Shown here: piece by piece, positions 16,551 to 24,873 of the stretch
Layout: every line of letters starts with the position of its first letter
Position numbering within the stretch: the first letter of the stretch is position 1
Assembly (NCBI RefSeq): GCF_022810305.1
Contig: NZ_JALGQH010000032.1
Location: 1 to 64,000 of the forward strand
Length of the DNA stretch: 64,000 bases
Source of the DNA: Rhodococcus sp. ARC_M6
Lineage (GTDB): Bacteria > Actinomycetota > Actinomycetes > Mycobacteriales > Mycobacteriaceae
Reading direction: 5' to 3'
Program-made: the position numbers and the translations under genes
Notes under the pieces: generated by a model
The model's database searches: none
The model's input: the letters and a program-made list of their open reading frames with translations, nothing else
Told to the model about the DNA's origin: nothing

Positions 16551-18106
16551 TCGACTGTCAGTAGTACTGCGCTCGGTGCGTCAATTCGTACTCGGTACCG
16601 TCCGTCGGTACCGAGTACGTTTTCGTTCGAACTCGGTGTGAAGGTGCCGTTTTTCGCGACCGTGGAATTGGCGACCATAACACCGTCGACGGCGTCGGGC
16701 GAAGCTGCGGTCAATCGTTCGACAGAGGCGGAAGCGCCGTCGTCTCCAACGATTTCGACGTTGACATCACCGTTGAATGCCCGATCCATACTGTTGACGA
16801 TCACCTTGACGGTGCCGTCGGACAGGCGGACCGCATACGCCGAAACATTGGCTGTGCCGGATTCGACTGTGGTGGGCAAGATCTGGCCACCGACAAGCTG
16901 GCTGAGCATGAGCAGGCCGTAGTAGTTCGGGTTGGCCTGAGCCTGACCGGCCTGGCGAGCGGTGTCGTCGGCAAAGCAGATGAGTGAGTAGCTTTCACAA
17001 TCGTCGGGCTGATTGTGCAGGTTGACACCGGTGACACCCTCACGCGCTGCGGTCATCAGATAATCGACTGTCCACAATGCCGCGCCGAAGGAGTTGGTGA
17101 CGCCTTCCTTTCCTTCTTTTGCTACCGAGTTTGTTTCGGCCAGTTTCGGTTCGAGTCCGGCATGTTCGGCCTTGGCGACGAAGTCTCGAATGAACGTTGT
17201 TTGTTTCATGGAGTTTTCGCGCGACATCAGTTTGTCGACGCTGGGGAGTCCGCCGATGAGATCGGAACTGGCGGAAGTGAATCCGACCCTCGCAGTGTTC
17301 ACGTACGGGTAGTAGTGCTGATTGAGGTACTTGCTCTCCGAACCGAATGCGGAAATGTAGGTATCAAGCCACGGATTCACCACGGCTGAGGCGATCGCCG
17401 GATCAATGAGTTGGTTGCCGATTCCGGCACCGGCAGTGTTCGGCCCTTCGATCGGTACTCCCGGAGCGGCGGCGCGGATCGCGTCGCGGTAGGCCCGGGC
17501 ATCCGGTACGTAGGTCGCCGGAAGTAGGGGACGGCGATCTCCAGCTTTGCTGATGGGCGCGATGAGATAGAAGTTGGGCTCGTTTCCGATCTGAATTGAC
17601 CGGAGAGAGTTACCGATTCGCTCCTGAGCCTCGCGCGCCTGATTCCCGGCCGCAGCGGGATCGAAGTGTGCAAAATTCACGCCGAGGTCGACGCTCCATC
17701 CTGTTGCCTCAGCGAGCTTTCCGACTCGTGACAGGTCGTCGGGAGTGATGTGCTGGCCCTCTTTGGCCCAAGCCGGGACCGGAGCATCGGGATCCGGCAT
17801 CCACGCGGTGTTGTCCACCTGATTGGCGCTGAAGCGCAGATTGCCGGTGCCGAGGTTCTCGAGCAGAGTATCGACGTTCCCGGCCGCTGGATCGATCCAC
17901 GCCTGATGCATGAGGTTGGCTTCGAAGGACAGGCCGATGAAGTCTTGCGGAATGACGCGACCCGGCTTCGTGGCGTCGACTCGAATCGTTACCGAAGGGC
18001 CGGGAACTTCTGCTGCCGCCGGCATAACGGATAGTGAGAGCGGTAGGGCGACGCAGATCCCGAGAATCGAGATTCGGTAGTTCCGGACCAACTTCGAGCG
18101 CGTCAA
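16547..18106 (-). CDS. Secreted glycoside hydrolase, GH79-like
   Basis: A 519-residue exported protein with a signal peptide (residues 1-32, ending PAAAE). The body reads as a clan GH-A barrel: FIGLSFEANLMHQAW near the start, IQIGNEPNFY carries the presumed acid/base Glu, and PKLAETNSVAKEG carries the presumed nucleophile Glu; the C-terminal 120 residues look like the beta-domain found after GH79 barrels (heparanase/beta-glucuronidase group). The start is a TTG at 18106 behind a strong GGAGG six bases upstream. Its 3' end overlaps the convergent dehydrogenase gene and holds a hairpin that probably terminates that gene. The substrate, perhaps a glucuronic-acid polymer, is inferred. Confidence 0.72.
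   Translation of the reverse strand: MTRSKLVRNYRISILGICVALPLSLSVMPAAAEVPGPSVTIRVDATKPGRVIPQDFIGLSFEANLMHQAWIDPAAGNVDTLLENLGTGNLRFSANQVDNTAWMPDPDAPVPAWAKEGQHITPDDLSRVGKLAEATGWSVDLGVNFAHFDPAAAGNQAREAQERIGNSLRSIQIGNEPNFYLIAPISKAGDRRPLLPATYVPDARAYRDAIRAAAPGVPIEGPNTAGAGIGNQLIDPAIASAVVNPWLDTYISAFGSESKYLNQHYYPYVNTARVGFTSASSDLIGGLPSVDKLMSRENSMKQTTFIRDFVAKAEHAGLEPKLAETNSVAKEGKEGVTNSFGAALWTVDYLMTAAREGVTGVNLHNQPDDCESYSLICFADDTARQAGQAQANPNYYGLLMLSQLVGGQILPTTVESGTANVSAYAVRLSDGTVKVIVNSMDRAFNGDVNVEIVGDDGASASVERLTAASPDAVDGVMVANSTVAKNGTFTPSSNENVLGTDGRYRVRIDAPSAVLLTVD
16588..16624 (+). terminator. Intrinsic terminator for the acyl-CoA operon inside the GH79-like gene
   Basis: Perfect 13-bp arms CGTACTCGGTACC and GGTACCGAGTACG with a 7-nt loop, followed by TTTT on the + strand. 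It lies 38 bp after the dehydrogenase stop, in sequence that codes the last residues of the opposite-strand hydrolase. Confidence 0.75.
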
Positions 18107-18214
18107 TTGGTGCCTCCAATAGATGTCCTGGCGAGGCGACCAAGTGAACCGCGCTTCGCAATCAGGACACTACGGAGTTGGCCGGTGGGGAATTCCGGTT
18201 TTCGCGAAATGCAG

Positions 18215-19009
18215 TCAGGCCAGCCCACTCAGCGAGGGGGCCGTGTTGTCATCTCGCCACCCGATGGCCTCGATGAGCGTCGTGAGGTCATAATCGGGTC
18301 CGCTCGCGCTGACGGTGAACAACGTAACGCCGTCGGAAACCAGGTCCGACGCGTTCTCCAACCCGGGCCACGGCGCAGAATGCTCCACTTCCAGGGGATT
18401 GCGTCCGACCGCAGCGCAATGGTCGGTCAGGATTCCGGACTTGCGCAAGTGCGTCTCACGGTCCCCGAAGCTGTGCCAGACGTCGGCGTACTCGGCTACC
18501 AGGCGCAGTGTCTTCTTCTCTCCGCCACCACCGATCAGAACCGGAATATCGCGCGTCGGCGACGGATTGCCCCTGGCCAGGCGCTTTGTGATCCGCGGTA
18601 GATATTCTCCGAGCAGTTTCAGGCGCGAGCCGGGAGTGCCGAAGTCGTAACCGAATTGGTCGTAGTCCTTCTCGAACCATCCGGCTCCGATACCGAGGAT
18701 CAAGCGCCCGCCGCTCAGGTGGTCGACGGTGCGTGCCATATCGGCCAGCAGATCGGGATTGCGGTAGCCGCCGCCGGTCACCAAGGCACCGATCTCCACG
18801 TTCGATGTCTGCTCCGCCCAGGCCCCGAGCATGGTCCAGCACTCGAAATGCGCGCCGTCCGGATCTCCCGTCAGCGGGTAGAAATGGTCCCAGTTGAAGA
18901 CGATATCGACGCCCGCATCCTCCGATCGCAGGACTGCATCGCGGATCAGCCCGTAATTGGGCGCGTGCTGAGGTTGGAGTTGAATACCGATGCGTACCGG
19001 ACGAGTCAT
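18215..19009 (-). CDS. LLM-class F420-dependent oxidoreductase
   Basis: A 264-residue TIM-barrel enzyme of the luciferase-like family. Seen: VRIGIQLQPQH at the start, DHFYPLTG, ARTVDHLSGGRLILGIGAGW (the usual SGGR...GVG.GW cofactor-site block) and RDIPVLIGGGGEKKTLRLVAEYAD. The TIGR03560-like actinobacterial group using F420 is the closest I can name. It stands alone between a secreted hydrolase and the clp locus; the substrate is unknown. Confidence 0.82.
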   Translation of the reverse strand: MTRPVRIGIQLQPQHAPNYGLIRDAVLRSEDAGVDIVFNWDHFYPLTGDPDGAHFECWTMLGAWAEQTSNVEIGALVTGGGYRNPDLLADMARTVDHLSGGRLILGIGAGWFEKDYDQFGYDFGTPGSRLKLLGEYLPRITKRLARGNPSPTRDIPVLIGGGGEKKTLRLVAEYADVWHSFGDRETHLRKSGILTDHCAAVGRNPLEVEHSAPWPGLENASDLVSDGVTLFTVSASGPDYDLTTLIEAIGWRDDNTAPSLSGLA

Positions 19010-19131
19010 GCCACGCTCCTGCCGAGAGGAAATGGTTGTCTTTACTCATCATGACCGGAGATACGTGTTGGCCGCTACGTTCCTGCCGGTTTTGGCCATT
19101 TGTGTTGCATCTTGTCTAGAGGCCCCATTCC

Positions 19132-19182
19132 GAGCGAACGGTACGTCGATCGCCTTAGATCGACCGAAAGGTACGTTCGCTC
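19132..19182. promoter_or_regulatory. Nested inverted repeat upstream of the clpP pair
   Basis: Outer arms GAGCGAACG (19132-19140) and CGTTCGCTC (19174-19182); inner arms GTCGAT (19145-19150) and ATCGAC (19159-19164); GGTACGT also occurs as a direct repeat at 19140 and 19170. The element sits about 70 bp before the first clpP start, a plausible place for a regulator such as the HTH protein encoded at 20453-20821. Confidence 0.5.
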
Positions 19183-19249
19183 AGAAAGGGGATCTGCCCA
19201 CAGCAGACAATCAGGAGCCGAGCCGCACACCGCCGGTAGGAATGACCGC

Positions 19250-19858
19250 ATGACTACTTCAGCACCCACCGATACCGGCTACCGTGACCTGTTGACAGAT
19301 AGGCTCTTCCGCCAACGCACCATCTTACTTACCGGCGAAGTCAACGACGCCATGGCCGAACGCGTGTGTTCCGAACTGGTGCTTCTTGCGACCACCGACC
19401 CCAAGCGTGACATCGTCCTCTACATCAATTCGCCCGGAGGTTCGGTATTCGCGGGCCTTGCCATCTACGACACCATGAAGCTCGTTCCCAACGACGTGGT
19501 GACGGTCGCAATGGGATTCGCCGCCAGTATGGGTCAGGTACTGCTCTGCTCGGGTACAAAAGGCAAACGAATAAGCTTGGCGCACAGCCGAATCATGATG
19601 CACCAGCCCTCCGCGGGGATCGGCGGTACGGCGGTAGACATCGCGATTCAGGCCGAGAGTCTCGAGATGATGAAGCGTCAATCCCAGGAAATTCTTGCCG
19701 CTGAAACCGGGCGGACCGTAGAAGAGATCGAGACCGACAGTGATCGTGATCGGTGGTTCACCGCCGATCAAGCACGTGAGTACGGAATTGTCGATCGCGT
19801 CGTGACGGCGTTCGCCGAAATCGCGCCGCAGGCAATGTTCCCCAAGATCGGACTGTGA
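19250..19858 (+). CDS. clpP: ATP-dependent Clp protease proteolytic subunit, first of an extra pair
   Basis: A 202-residue serine peptidase subunit that forms a barrel and degrades proteins delivered by a Clp ATPase. The catalytic triad is present: Ser93 in GFAASMG, His118 in RIMMHQP, and the Asp of the [12 protein letters not shown] block. [19 protein letters not shown] marks the oxyanion region. The ATG at 19250 follows GGTAGGA. It overlaps the second clpP gene by four bases (GTGA). The pair is separate from the usual clpP1-clpP2-clpX locus and recalls clpP3-clpP4 of Streptomyces; that assignment is inference. Confidence 0.9.
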   Translation: MTTSAPTDTGYRDLLTDRLFRQRTILLTGEVNDAMAERVCSELVLLATTDPKRDIVLYINSPGGSVFAGLAIYDTMKLVPNDVVTVAMGFAASMGQVLLCSGTKGKRISLAHSRIMMHQPSAGIGGTAVDIAIQAESLEMMKRQSQEILAAETGRTVEEIETDSDRDRWFTADQAREYGIVDRVVTAFAEIAPQAMFPKIGL

Positions 19859-20451
19859 ATATCATGTCCCAGTACACGATTCCCAGCGTTATCGAACGAA
19901 CACCCACGGGCGAGCGGTCTTTCGACATCTTCAGCCGGTTGCTCAACGAACGTATCGTCTTTCTCGGCACGGAGATCGACGACGGAGTCGCGAACGTTGT
20001 GATGGCTCAGCTGCTGCATCTGCAGGCAGACAACCCGGACCGCGAAATCGGTTTGTACATAAACTCTCCCGGTGGTTCTACCACTGCGATGCTGGCAATT
20101 TACGACACTATGCAGTTCTTGAAACCCACGATCGCCAGCTACTGCATGGGGCAGGCGTCGTCGGCTGCTGCGGTGCTGCTCGCTGCCGGCACGCCGGGGC
20201 ACCGGCATGTTCTCGCCCATTCGCGGGTGCTGCTGCATCAACCGTCGACGCAAGGCAGTGGAACCATCTCGGATCTGGCGCTTCAGGCAGCTGAGATTAT
20301 GAGAATCCGCGAGCAAACCGAGACGATCTTGAGCAAGCACACCGGTCAGAGCGTCGAGCGACTCCGGAAGGATACTGACCGAGACCGGATCTTCACGGCA
20401 CGTGACGCGATCGCTTACGGCTTGGCCGACGTGCTTATTGAAGGGAATTGA
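19855..20451 (+). CDS. clpP: ATP-dependent Clp protease proteolytic subunit, second of the pair
   Basis: A 198-residue ClpP (GTG start at 19855 overlapping the previous stop; ATG 19864 is an alternative). Catalytic Ser103 in [11 protein letters not shown], His in RVLLHQPS, Asp in [32 protein letters not shown] matches the family well. The two subunits differ strongly from each other, as expected for a hetero-ring pair. The gene stops two bases before the end of a convergent HTH regulator gene. Confidence 0.9.
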   Translation: MNIMSQYTIPSVIERTPTGERSFDIFSRLLNERIVFLGTEIDDGVANVVMAQLLHLQADNPDREIGLYINSPGGSTTAMLAIYDTMQFLKPTIASYCMGQASSAAAVLLAAGTPGHRHVLAHSRVLLHQPSTQGSGTISDLALQAAEIMRIREQTETILSKHTGQSVERLRKDTDRDRIFTARDAIAYGLADVLIEGN

Positions 20452-20452
20452 C

Positions 20453-20821
20453 TCAGGCCGCCATCAGGACGGGCCCGGATATCGGCCGCGGCGTGTGTCC
20501 GAAGGAGATTGAATTGAGTGCCACGATTTTGTTTCCCGAGCGGAAGAGTAAGTGTTCCAACGGCATTCCGAGTGCATCACAGATAGAGCGCAAGATCTCC
20601 GAGGACGGTTCCTTCTTGCCTCGTTCGACCTCGGACAAGTATTGCTTCGACATTCCGACTTCGGCAGCAACATCGCCTAAGGTTCGATCCTGATCGCGCC
20701 TGACCTCACGCAGTACGCGTCCGTAAGCTTCTCGAATCAGCGGGGCCTTCTGTGCGGGCACCGCAGTTCCGGAATGCTCAGAAGCATTCCTGACCAGGGT
20801 AAACTTGTGCGGCGTGTCCAT
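20453..20821 (-). CDS. XRE-family regulator of the ClgR/PopR type with Ala-Ala C terminus
   Basis: A 122-residue protein with a Cro/C1 helix-turn-helix at about 30-85 (GRVLREVRRDQDRTLGDVAAE, VGMSKQYLSEVERGKKEPS). The VERGKKEPSSEILRSICDALG stretch is characteristic of ClgR-type activators of clp genes. The last residues are PVLMAA. In Streptomyces, ClgR and PopR end in two alanines that make them ClpP substrates, giving feedback control; the same end here next to a clpP pair supports that role. The gene is convergent with clpP and ends two bases from it. Target sites are not proven; the inverted repeat at 19132-19182 is one candidate. Confidence 0.82.
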   Translation of the reverse strand: MDTPHKFTLVRNASEHSGTAVPAQKAPLIREAYGRVLREVRRDQDRTLGDVAAEVGMSKQYLSEVERGKKEPSSEILRSICDALGMPLEHLLFRSGNKIVALNSISFGHTPRPISGPVLMAA

Positions 20822-20881
20822 GTGCTGAGTATTCCAGGCGTCCGGCCAGGTTGCCAGGAGATTCGCCGAGGGCTGACATGG

Positions 20882-21373
20882 TCAGCCGGTCTTGACGCCG
20901 CCGGCCAGGTACATGGCCCGCAGCACGAATGCCGCCTCGGGGCCGATGATTTCCCCGACCAAAGTCAGATAACGGTCGACGAAAGCTGCTCCATGGCCAG
21001 GCTCGTCATCCTTGCCGAGATGATGCGCAAGTTCGTGCAGGACAACAAGTTCCCGCATCGCCCACCGGCCGCCACGATCAATCGGAACGGCGATAACCTC
21101 ATTCGAGTAGTGGGCAGCAGTGTTGCCGGCGCGGGGGCGCACGGAAACCGAAACGCATGCACGGGGCCAGGTTTCAGCTACCCAATTCATTCTGAGAACC
21201 TGATCGCAATATGCCTGAACCGATTCCACGGATCCGAATTTGCGCTCCACCGGCAGGGTGATGGCGGAGCCCATTACCTCGACGGTCCGGAGGTTGCGTT
21301 CATCGGCACGATCGAACATACCGCGCACCAAAGTTTCTGCGTCGTAGACCGCGCTGCGCTGAGAATCTCTCAC
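20882..21373 (-). CDS. Zinc metallopeptidase-like protein (TIGR04338 type)
   Basis: A 163-residue protein with the zinc motif HELAHHLG (about 120-127) followed by GHGAAFVDRYLTLV, which resembles the third ligand region of SprT/WLM-type peptidases. The first half (VYDAETLVRGMFDRADERN) and the W-P-R-A-C-V-S-V-S-V-R-P-R segment fit the actinobacterial family named TIGR04338 as I remember it. Its GTG start overlaps the stop of the upstream DUF2786 gene (GTGA at 21370-21373), so the two are coupled. No signal peptide; a cytoplasmic role. Substrate unknown. Confidence 0.72.
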   Translation of the reverse strand: MRDSQRSAVYDAETLVRGMFDRADERNLRTVEVMGSAITLPVERKFGSVESVQAYCDQVLRMNWVAETWPRACVSVSVRPRAGNTAAHYSNEVIAVPIDRGGRWAMRELVVLHELAHHLGKDDEPGHGAAFVDRYLTLVGEIIGPEAAFVLRAMYLAGGVKTG

Positions 21374-22185
21374 GAGCTCAATTGTCCTCGCGCTCCGCCG
21401 ATTTCCGGCAGATTTCCCAGTCGAGCGGACTGGGCGGCGCGATCTCCGGCCTTACGCGCATGCGACGAATGCCCGGCGTCGGCGCGTCCACCGCCTTTCC
21501 AGGTTCCGCGAGCTTTGGAGTTGGAGGAGTAGTAGTTCTTGAGTTCAATTTCCTTGTTACGTAACACTAAAGCAGTTTCCGAAGACGACTCGGCGACTAC
21601 TTTTGTCTCCGTTTCCTGTTTGGTTTCCGTCAACCGTGCACCGATTCGCGACGCATACGCCATCTGAAAGTTGAGGCGAGCCGTCACTCCTGCTACCGGT
21701 TTACGAACTTGCGAGCTGACGCGACGACGCCCGCGAGTTTCGACGACAGTCCGGATCGTCGTCTCGCCTCGATATGCGCCCGAGCGAATGTAGGCGTCGG
21801 AATCACGCACCATTTGGAACAGCAGGCTCGAGTACAGGGCCTCACACACGTCGATGTCGCCGGCAAATCCGTACGCGAAGATCACCGCGCCGGTCTGCGC
21901 GATATCGCACTGCACGTCGTTGGCGGCGGCGATGGAGATGAACAACTGCGCGTAGGTACGCAGTCCGCGCTTGCCGGGTTCGCCGATGGTGATGAGCCGT
22001 TGAGTGGGCGTCGCACGTTTTTCCGACGACGCGGTGTGTGCCCGAGCAACCGCTAAGTCGATGGCGGAACTGGTGGCCAACCGCTGCGCGGCTGCCATGA
22101 AGGCTTCGCCCTCATGTGGATTGTCGGTGGATTCTGCTTGGCGAAGCAGCGCACCGACGCGGGTCAACATCTTCTCCGAACTCAC
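21370..22185 (-). CDS. DUF2786 domain protein
   Basis: A roughly 271-residue protein starting at GTG 22185 (VSSEKMLTRVGALLRQAESTDNP); ATG 22170 and an upstream GTG/ATG frame to 22251 are possible alternatives. Residues 5-45 are the DUF2786 helical motif (VGALLRQAESTDNPHEGEAF..AAQRLA), the middle is a predicted alpha/beta domain, and the last 60 residues are Lys/Ser/Gly-rich and probably nucleic-acid binding (KARGTWKGGGRADAGHSSHARKAGDRAA). It is coupled to the metallopeptidase gene by a 4-bp overlap. DUF2786 proteins are common in actinobacteria and phages, and have no settled function. Confidence 0.72.
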   Translation of the reverse strand: MSSEKMLTRVGALLRQAESTDNPHEGEAFMAAAQRLATSSAIDLAVARAHTASSEKRATPTQRLITIGEPGKRGLRTYAQLFISIAAANDVQCDIAQTGAVIFAYGFAGDIDVCEALYSSLLFQMVRDSDAYIRSGAYRGETTIRTVVETRGRRRVSSQVRKPVAGVTARLNFQMAYASRIGARLTETKQETETKVVAESSSETALVLRNKEIELKNYYSSNSKARGTWKGGGRADAGHSSHARKAGDRAAQSARLGNLPEIGGARGQLSS

Positions 22186-22261
22186 CGCCGCAGAGTACGC
22201 CCGCAGACCGACACGGCAGCTTATGCTGCTGGGGCACACGCTCACCCTCAACTCGGATCGT

Positions 22262-22279
22262 CCGGCACGTTCCTGCCGG
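22262..22279. promoter_or_regulatory. Short inverted repeat in the leader of the sugar ABC ATPase gene
   Basis: CCGGCA - CGTTCC - TGCCGG, 6-bp arms, ending 19 bp before the ATG at 22299 and just ahead of the AAGGGA ribosome site. It could be a small operator or leader hairpin; unproven. Confidence 0.35.
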
Positions 22280-22298
22280 TAGAAGGGATTTATCAGTC

Positions 22299-23372
22299 AT
22301 GGCTTCAGTGACATTCGAGGGCACAACCTGCCTGTTCCCCGGCTCGAACACCCCCGCGGTGGACAACTTGGACCTCGAAATCGAGAACGGCGAATTCCTT
22401 GTTCTCGTCGGCCCGTCGGGCTGCGGAAAGTCGACAACCTTGCGCATGCTCGCCGGCCTCGAGGATGTCCACAGCGGGCGCATCCTCATTGGTGACCGCG
22501 ACGTGACGGGCCAGGAACCCAAAGAACGCGACATCGCGATGGTATTCCAGAACTACGCGCTCTACCCACACATGTCGGTGGCCGAGAACATGGGATTTGC
22601 GCTCAAGTTGGCGGGCACGAACAAGACAGAAATCCGCGCTCGCGTCGAAGAAGTTGCCAAGATGCTCGATCTCGAGCCGTACTTGGATCGCAAGCCGAAG
22701 GCACTTTCCGGTGGTCAGCGTCAGCGAGTTGCCATGGGCCGCGCGATTGTTCGTCAGCCGCAGGTCTTCCTGATGGATGAGCCGCTTTCCAACCTCGACG
22801 CAAAACTGCGCGTCCAGACGCGTACGCAGATCGCTCAGCTGCAGCGACGCCTCGAGACCACGATGGTCTACGTCACTCACGACCAGGTTGAGGCCATGAC
22901 CATGGGTGACCGCGTCGCCGTCCTCGAAAAGGGAATCCTGCAGCAGTGTGCGTCGCCGCGTGAGCTGTACAACAGGCCGAAGAATGTGTTCGTAGCCGGC
23001 TTTATGGGTTCGCCCGCAATGAACCTGTTCACCCTCCCGCTTGTCGACGGTGGTGTGGCGTTCGGTGACGTGATTGTGCCGGTTTCCCGTGAAACATTGA
23101 ACGGGACACCCGAGACCGAGGTAGTGCTCGGAATTCGCCCCGAACACCTCGACGTCGCGCCCGACGGCCTGCCGATGGAGGTCGACGTCGTCGAAGAGCT
23201 TGGTTCCGACGCCTACGTCTACGGCCGCACCACCATCGGGGGCGTGTCGCAGCAGATCGTTTCGCGTGGCGACTGGCGAAATCCGCCCGAGAAGGGTGAT
23301 CGAGTAAATCTGCGTGTTGATCCCGAAAAGGTGCATATTTTCGCAGCCAGCGACGGTCGGCGCTTGGGCTAG
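22299..23372 (+). CDS. Carbohydrate ABC transporter ATP-binding protein (MsmK/UgpC type)
   Basis: A 357-residue ATPase of CUT1 importers. Walker A GPSGCGKST, Q-loop VFQNYALYPH, signature ALSGGQRQRVAMGRAI, Walker B VFLMDEPLSNLDAKLR, switch His in YVTHDQVEAMTMGDR; the last 120 residues form the TOBE regulatory domain (FMGSPAMNLFTLP, LGIRPEHLDV). ATG 22299 has AAGGGA upstream. It precedes the binding protein and two permeases, together a full importer, although a 191-bp gap suggests the rest has its own promoter. A single such ATPase often serves several sugar transporters. Confidence 0.9.
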   Translation: MASVTFEGTTCLFPGSNTPAVDNLDLEIENGEFLVLVGPSGCGKSTTLRMLAGLEDVHSGRILIGDRDVTGQEPKERDIAMVFQNYALYPHMSVAENMGFALKLAGTNKTEIRARVEEVAKMLDLEPYLDRKPKALSGGQRQRVAMGRAIVRQPQVFLMDEPLSNLDAKLRVQTRTQIAQLQRRLETTMVYVTHDQVEAMTMGDRVAVLEKGILQQCASPRELYNRPKNVFVAGFMGSPAMNLFTLPLVDGGVAFGDVIVPVSRETLNGTPETEVVLGIRPEHLDVAPDGLPMEVDVVEELGSDAYVYGRTTIGGVSQQIVSRGDWRNPPEKGDRVNLRVDPEKVHIFAASDGRRLG

Positions 23373-23563
23373 ACAATCCGGACAACCCGGGTCGAGGAAC
23401 CTCGCATACGACACATGAACGATTCAGCTTCGTCGTAATACCCACAAGTAGGGGTGTCTCGTGCCACAGTAAGGGCCGACGCCGGGAGCCGGTACTCATG
23501 GCGCATGCCGTGAGCCGACTCTCGGTGACCGTCTATTTGTCGTATACAACGGGGAGCGAATCC

Positions 23564-24853
23564 ATGGTTCTGAACTCGAAGGCGATACGCCGAGCTGCAA
23601 TTGCAGCATCGGCAGTGTCGATGCTGGTACTGGCAGGCTGCTCGTCCGACAACGGAAGCAGTGACACCAGCACCACCACAGCTGCCGCAGGAGGGTCGAC
23701 CTCGAGCGAAGGCCGCGGCCCGATCACGATCGTCGAAGGTCAGGATGCCCTGAACGAGGCGCTCGAAAACATCATCACCGACTGGAATGCTGCGCATCCG
23801 GACGAGAAGGTCACCCTGAAGCCGCTGGCAAAGGAAGCCAACGCGCAGGTCGACGACATCACGCAGCGTATGCAGGCCAAGAGCGACGAGTACGACCTCA
23901 TCGGCGTCGACGTCGTCAACACCGCACAGTTCGCTGCAAACGGTTGGCTGAAGCCACTCGAAGGTGACCTGAAGATCGACGAGTCCGGCCTCCTGCCGTC
24001 GACCGTCGCCTCGGGTACCTACAACGGCAAGCTCTACGCCGCGCCCAAGAACACCAACGCCGCGTTCCTGTACTACCGCAAGGACCTCGTCGAGAAGGCT
24101 CCGACCACACTGGCCGAGCTCAAGGAAAACTGCCCGAAGGCCGTCGAAGCTGGTATCGACTGCTACATCGGCCAGTTCAAGAACTACGAAGGCCTGACGG
24201 TCAACACCACCGAGATCACCAACGCATACGGTGGACCGTGGGTCGGCCCGGACGGAATCACCCCGGCCATTGACGACAAGACGCAGGCCGGCGTGCAGTT
24301 CATCGTCGATTCGTTTGCCGACAAGACCATTCCGCAGTCGGCCCTGACCTACTCGGAGGGCGAGTCGCAGAGCTCCTTCGGCGACGGCAAGGCACTCTTC
24401 ATGCGCAGCTGGTCAGGCTTCTCGGTAGACGGTGAAAAGACCTCCGTCGCCGGCAAGTACGGCTACGCAGTTCTGCCGGGTGTCGACGGACCGGGTGCTT
24501 CGACCGTCGGCGGTTACAACGTCGGCATCAGCGCGTTCTCGGATGCACCACTGACTGCTCGTGACTTCCTGGAGTTCATGCAGACCAAGAAGTCGCAGAC
24601 GTACTTCACCGCGGTCGGCGGCGCGCCCGTCCTCGCGGCTGTTTACGACGACCCGGCAGTGCTCGCACAGTTCCCGTACTTCGCGACGCTGAAGGAAGCA
24701 CTGGCCACGGCTCAGCCGCGTCCCGTCACGCCGTACTACACGCAGGTGTCCAAGTCGATTTCCGACAACACCTACGCTGCTATCCGCGGCGAGAAGACCG
24801 TCGAGCAGGCTTTGGCGGACACCAAGGCCGGCATCGAAACCGCCGGTAACTGA
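23564..24853 (+). CDS. Sugar ABC transporter substrate-binding lipoprotein (family 1)
   Basis: A 429-residue lipoprotein: signal segment ending MLVLAGC (Cys26), a Ser/Thr linker, then a family-1 binding domain (ITIVEGQDALNEALENIITDWN, EYDLIGVDVVNTAQFAANGWL, LYAAPKNTNAAFLYYRKDL, GGYNVGISAFSD). This resembles the trehalose/maltose group (LpqY, ThuE). ATG 23564 follows GGGGAGCGAATCC. It captures the sugar outside and delivers it to the two permeases encoded next. Trehalose is a reasonable guess in a mycolic-acid bacterium, not shown by sequence. Confidence 0.86.
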   Translation: MVLNSKAIRRAAIAASAVSMLVLAGCSSDNGSSDTSTTTAAAGGSTSSEGRGPITIVEGQDALNEALENIITDWNAAHPDEKVTLKPLAKEANAQVDDITQRMQAKSDEYDLIGVDVVNTAQFAANGWLKPLEGDLKIDESGLLPSTVASGTYNGKLYAAPKNTNAAFLYYRKDLVEKAPTTLAELKENCPKAVEAGIDCYIGQFKNYEGLTVNTTEITNAYGGPWVGPDGITPAIDDKTQAGVQFIVDSFADKTIPQSALTYSEGESQSSFGDGKALFMRSWSGFSVDGEKTSVAGKYGYAVLPGVDGPGASTVGGYNVGISAFSDAPLTARDFLEFMQTKKSQTYFTAVGGAPVLAAVYDDPAVLAQFPYFATLKEALATAQPRPVTPYYTQVSKSISDNTYAAIRGEKTVEQALADTKAGIETAGN

Positions 24854-24873
24854 TCTACCAGGAGCAATAGGCA

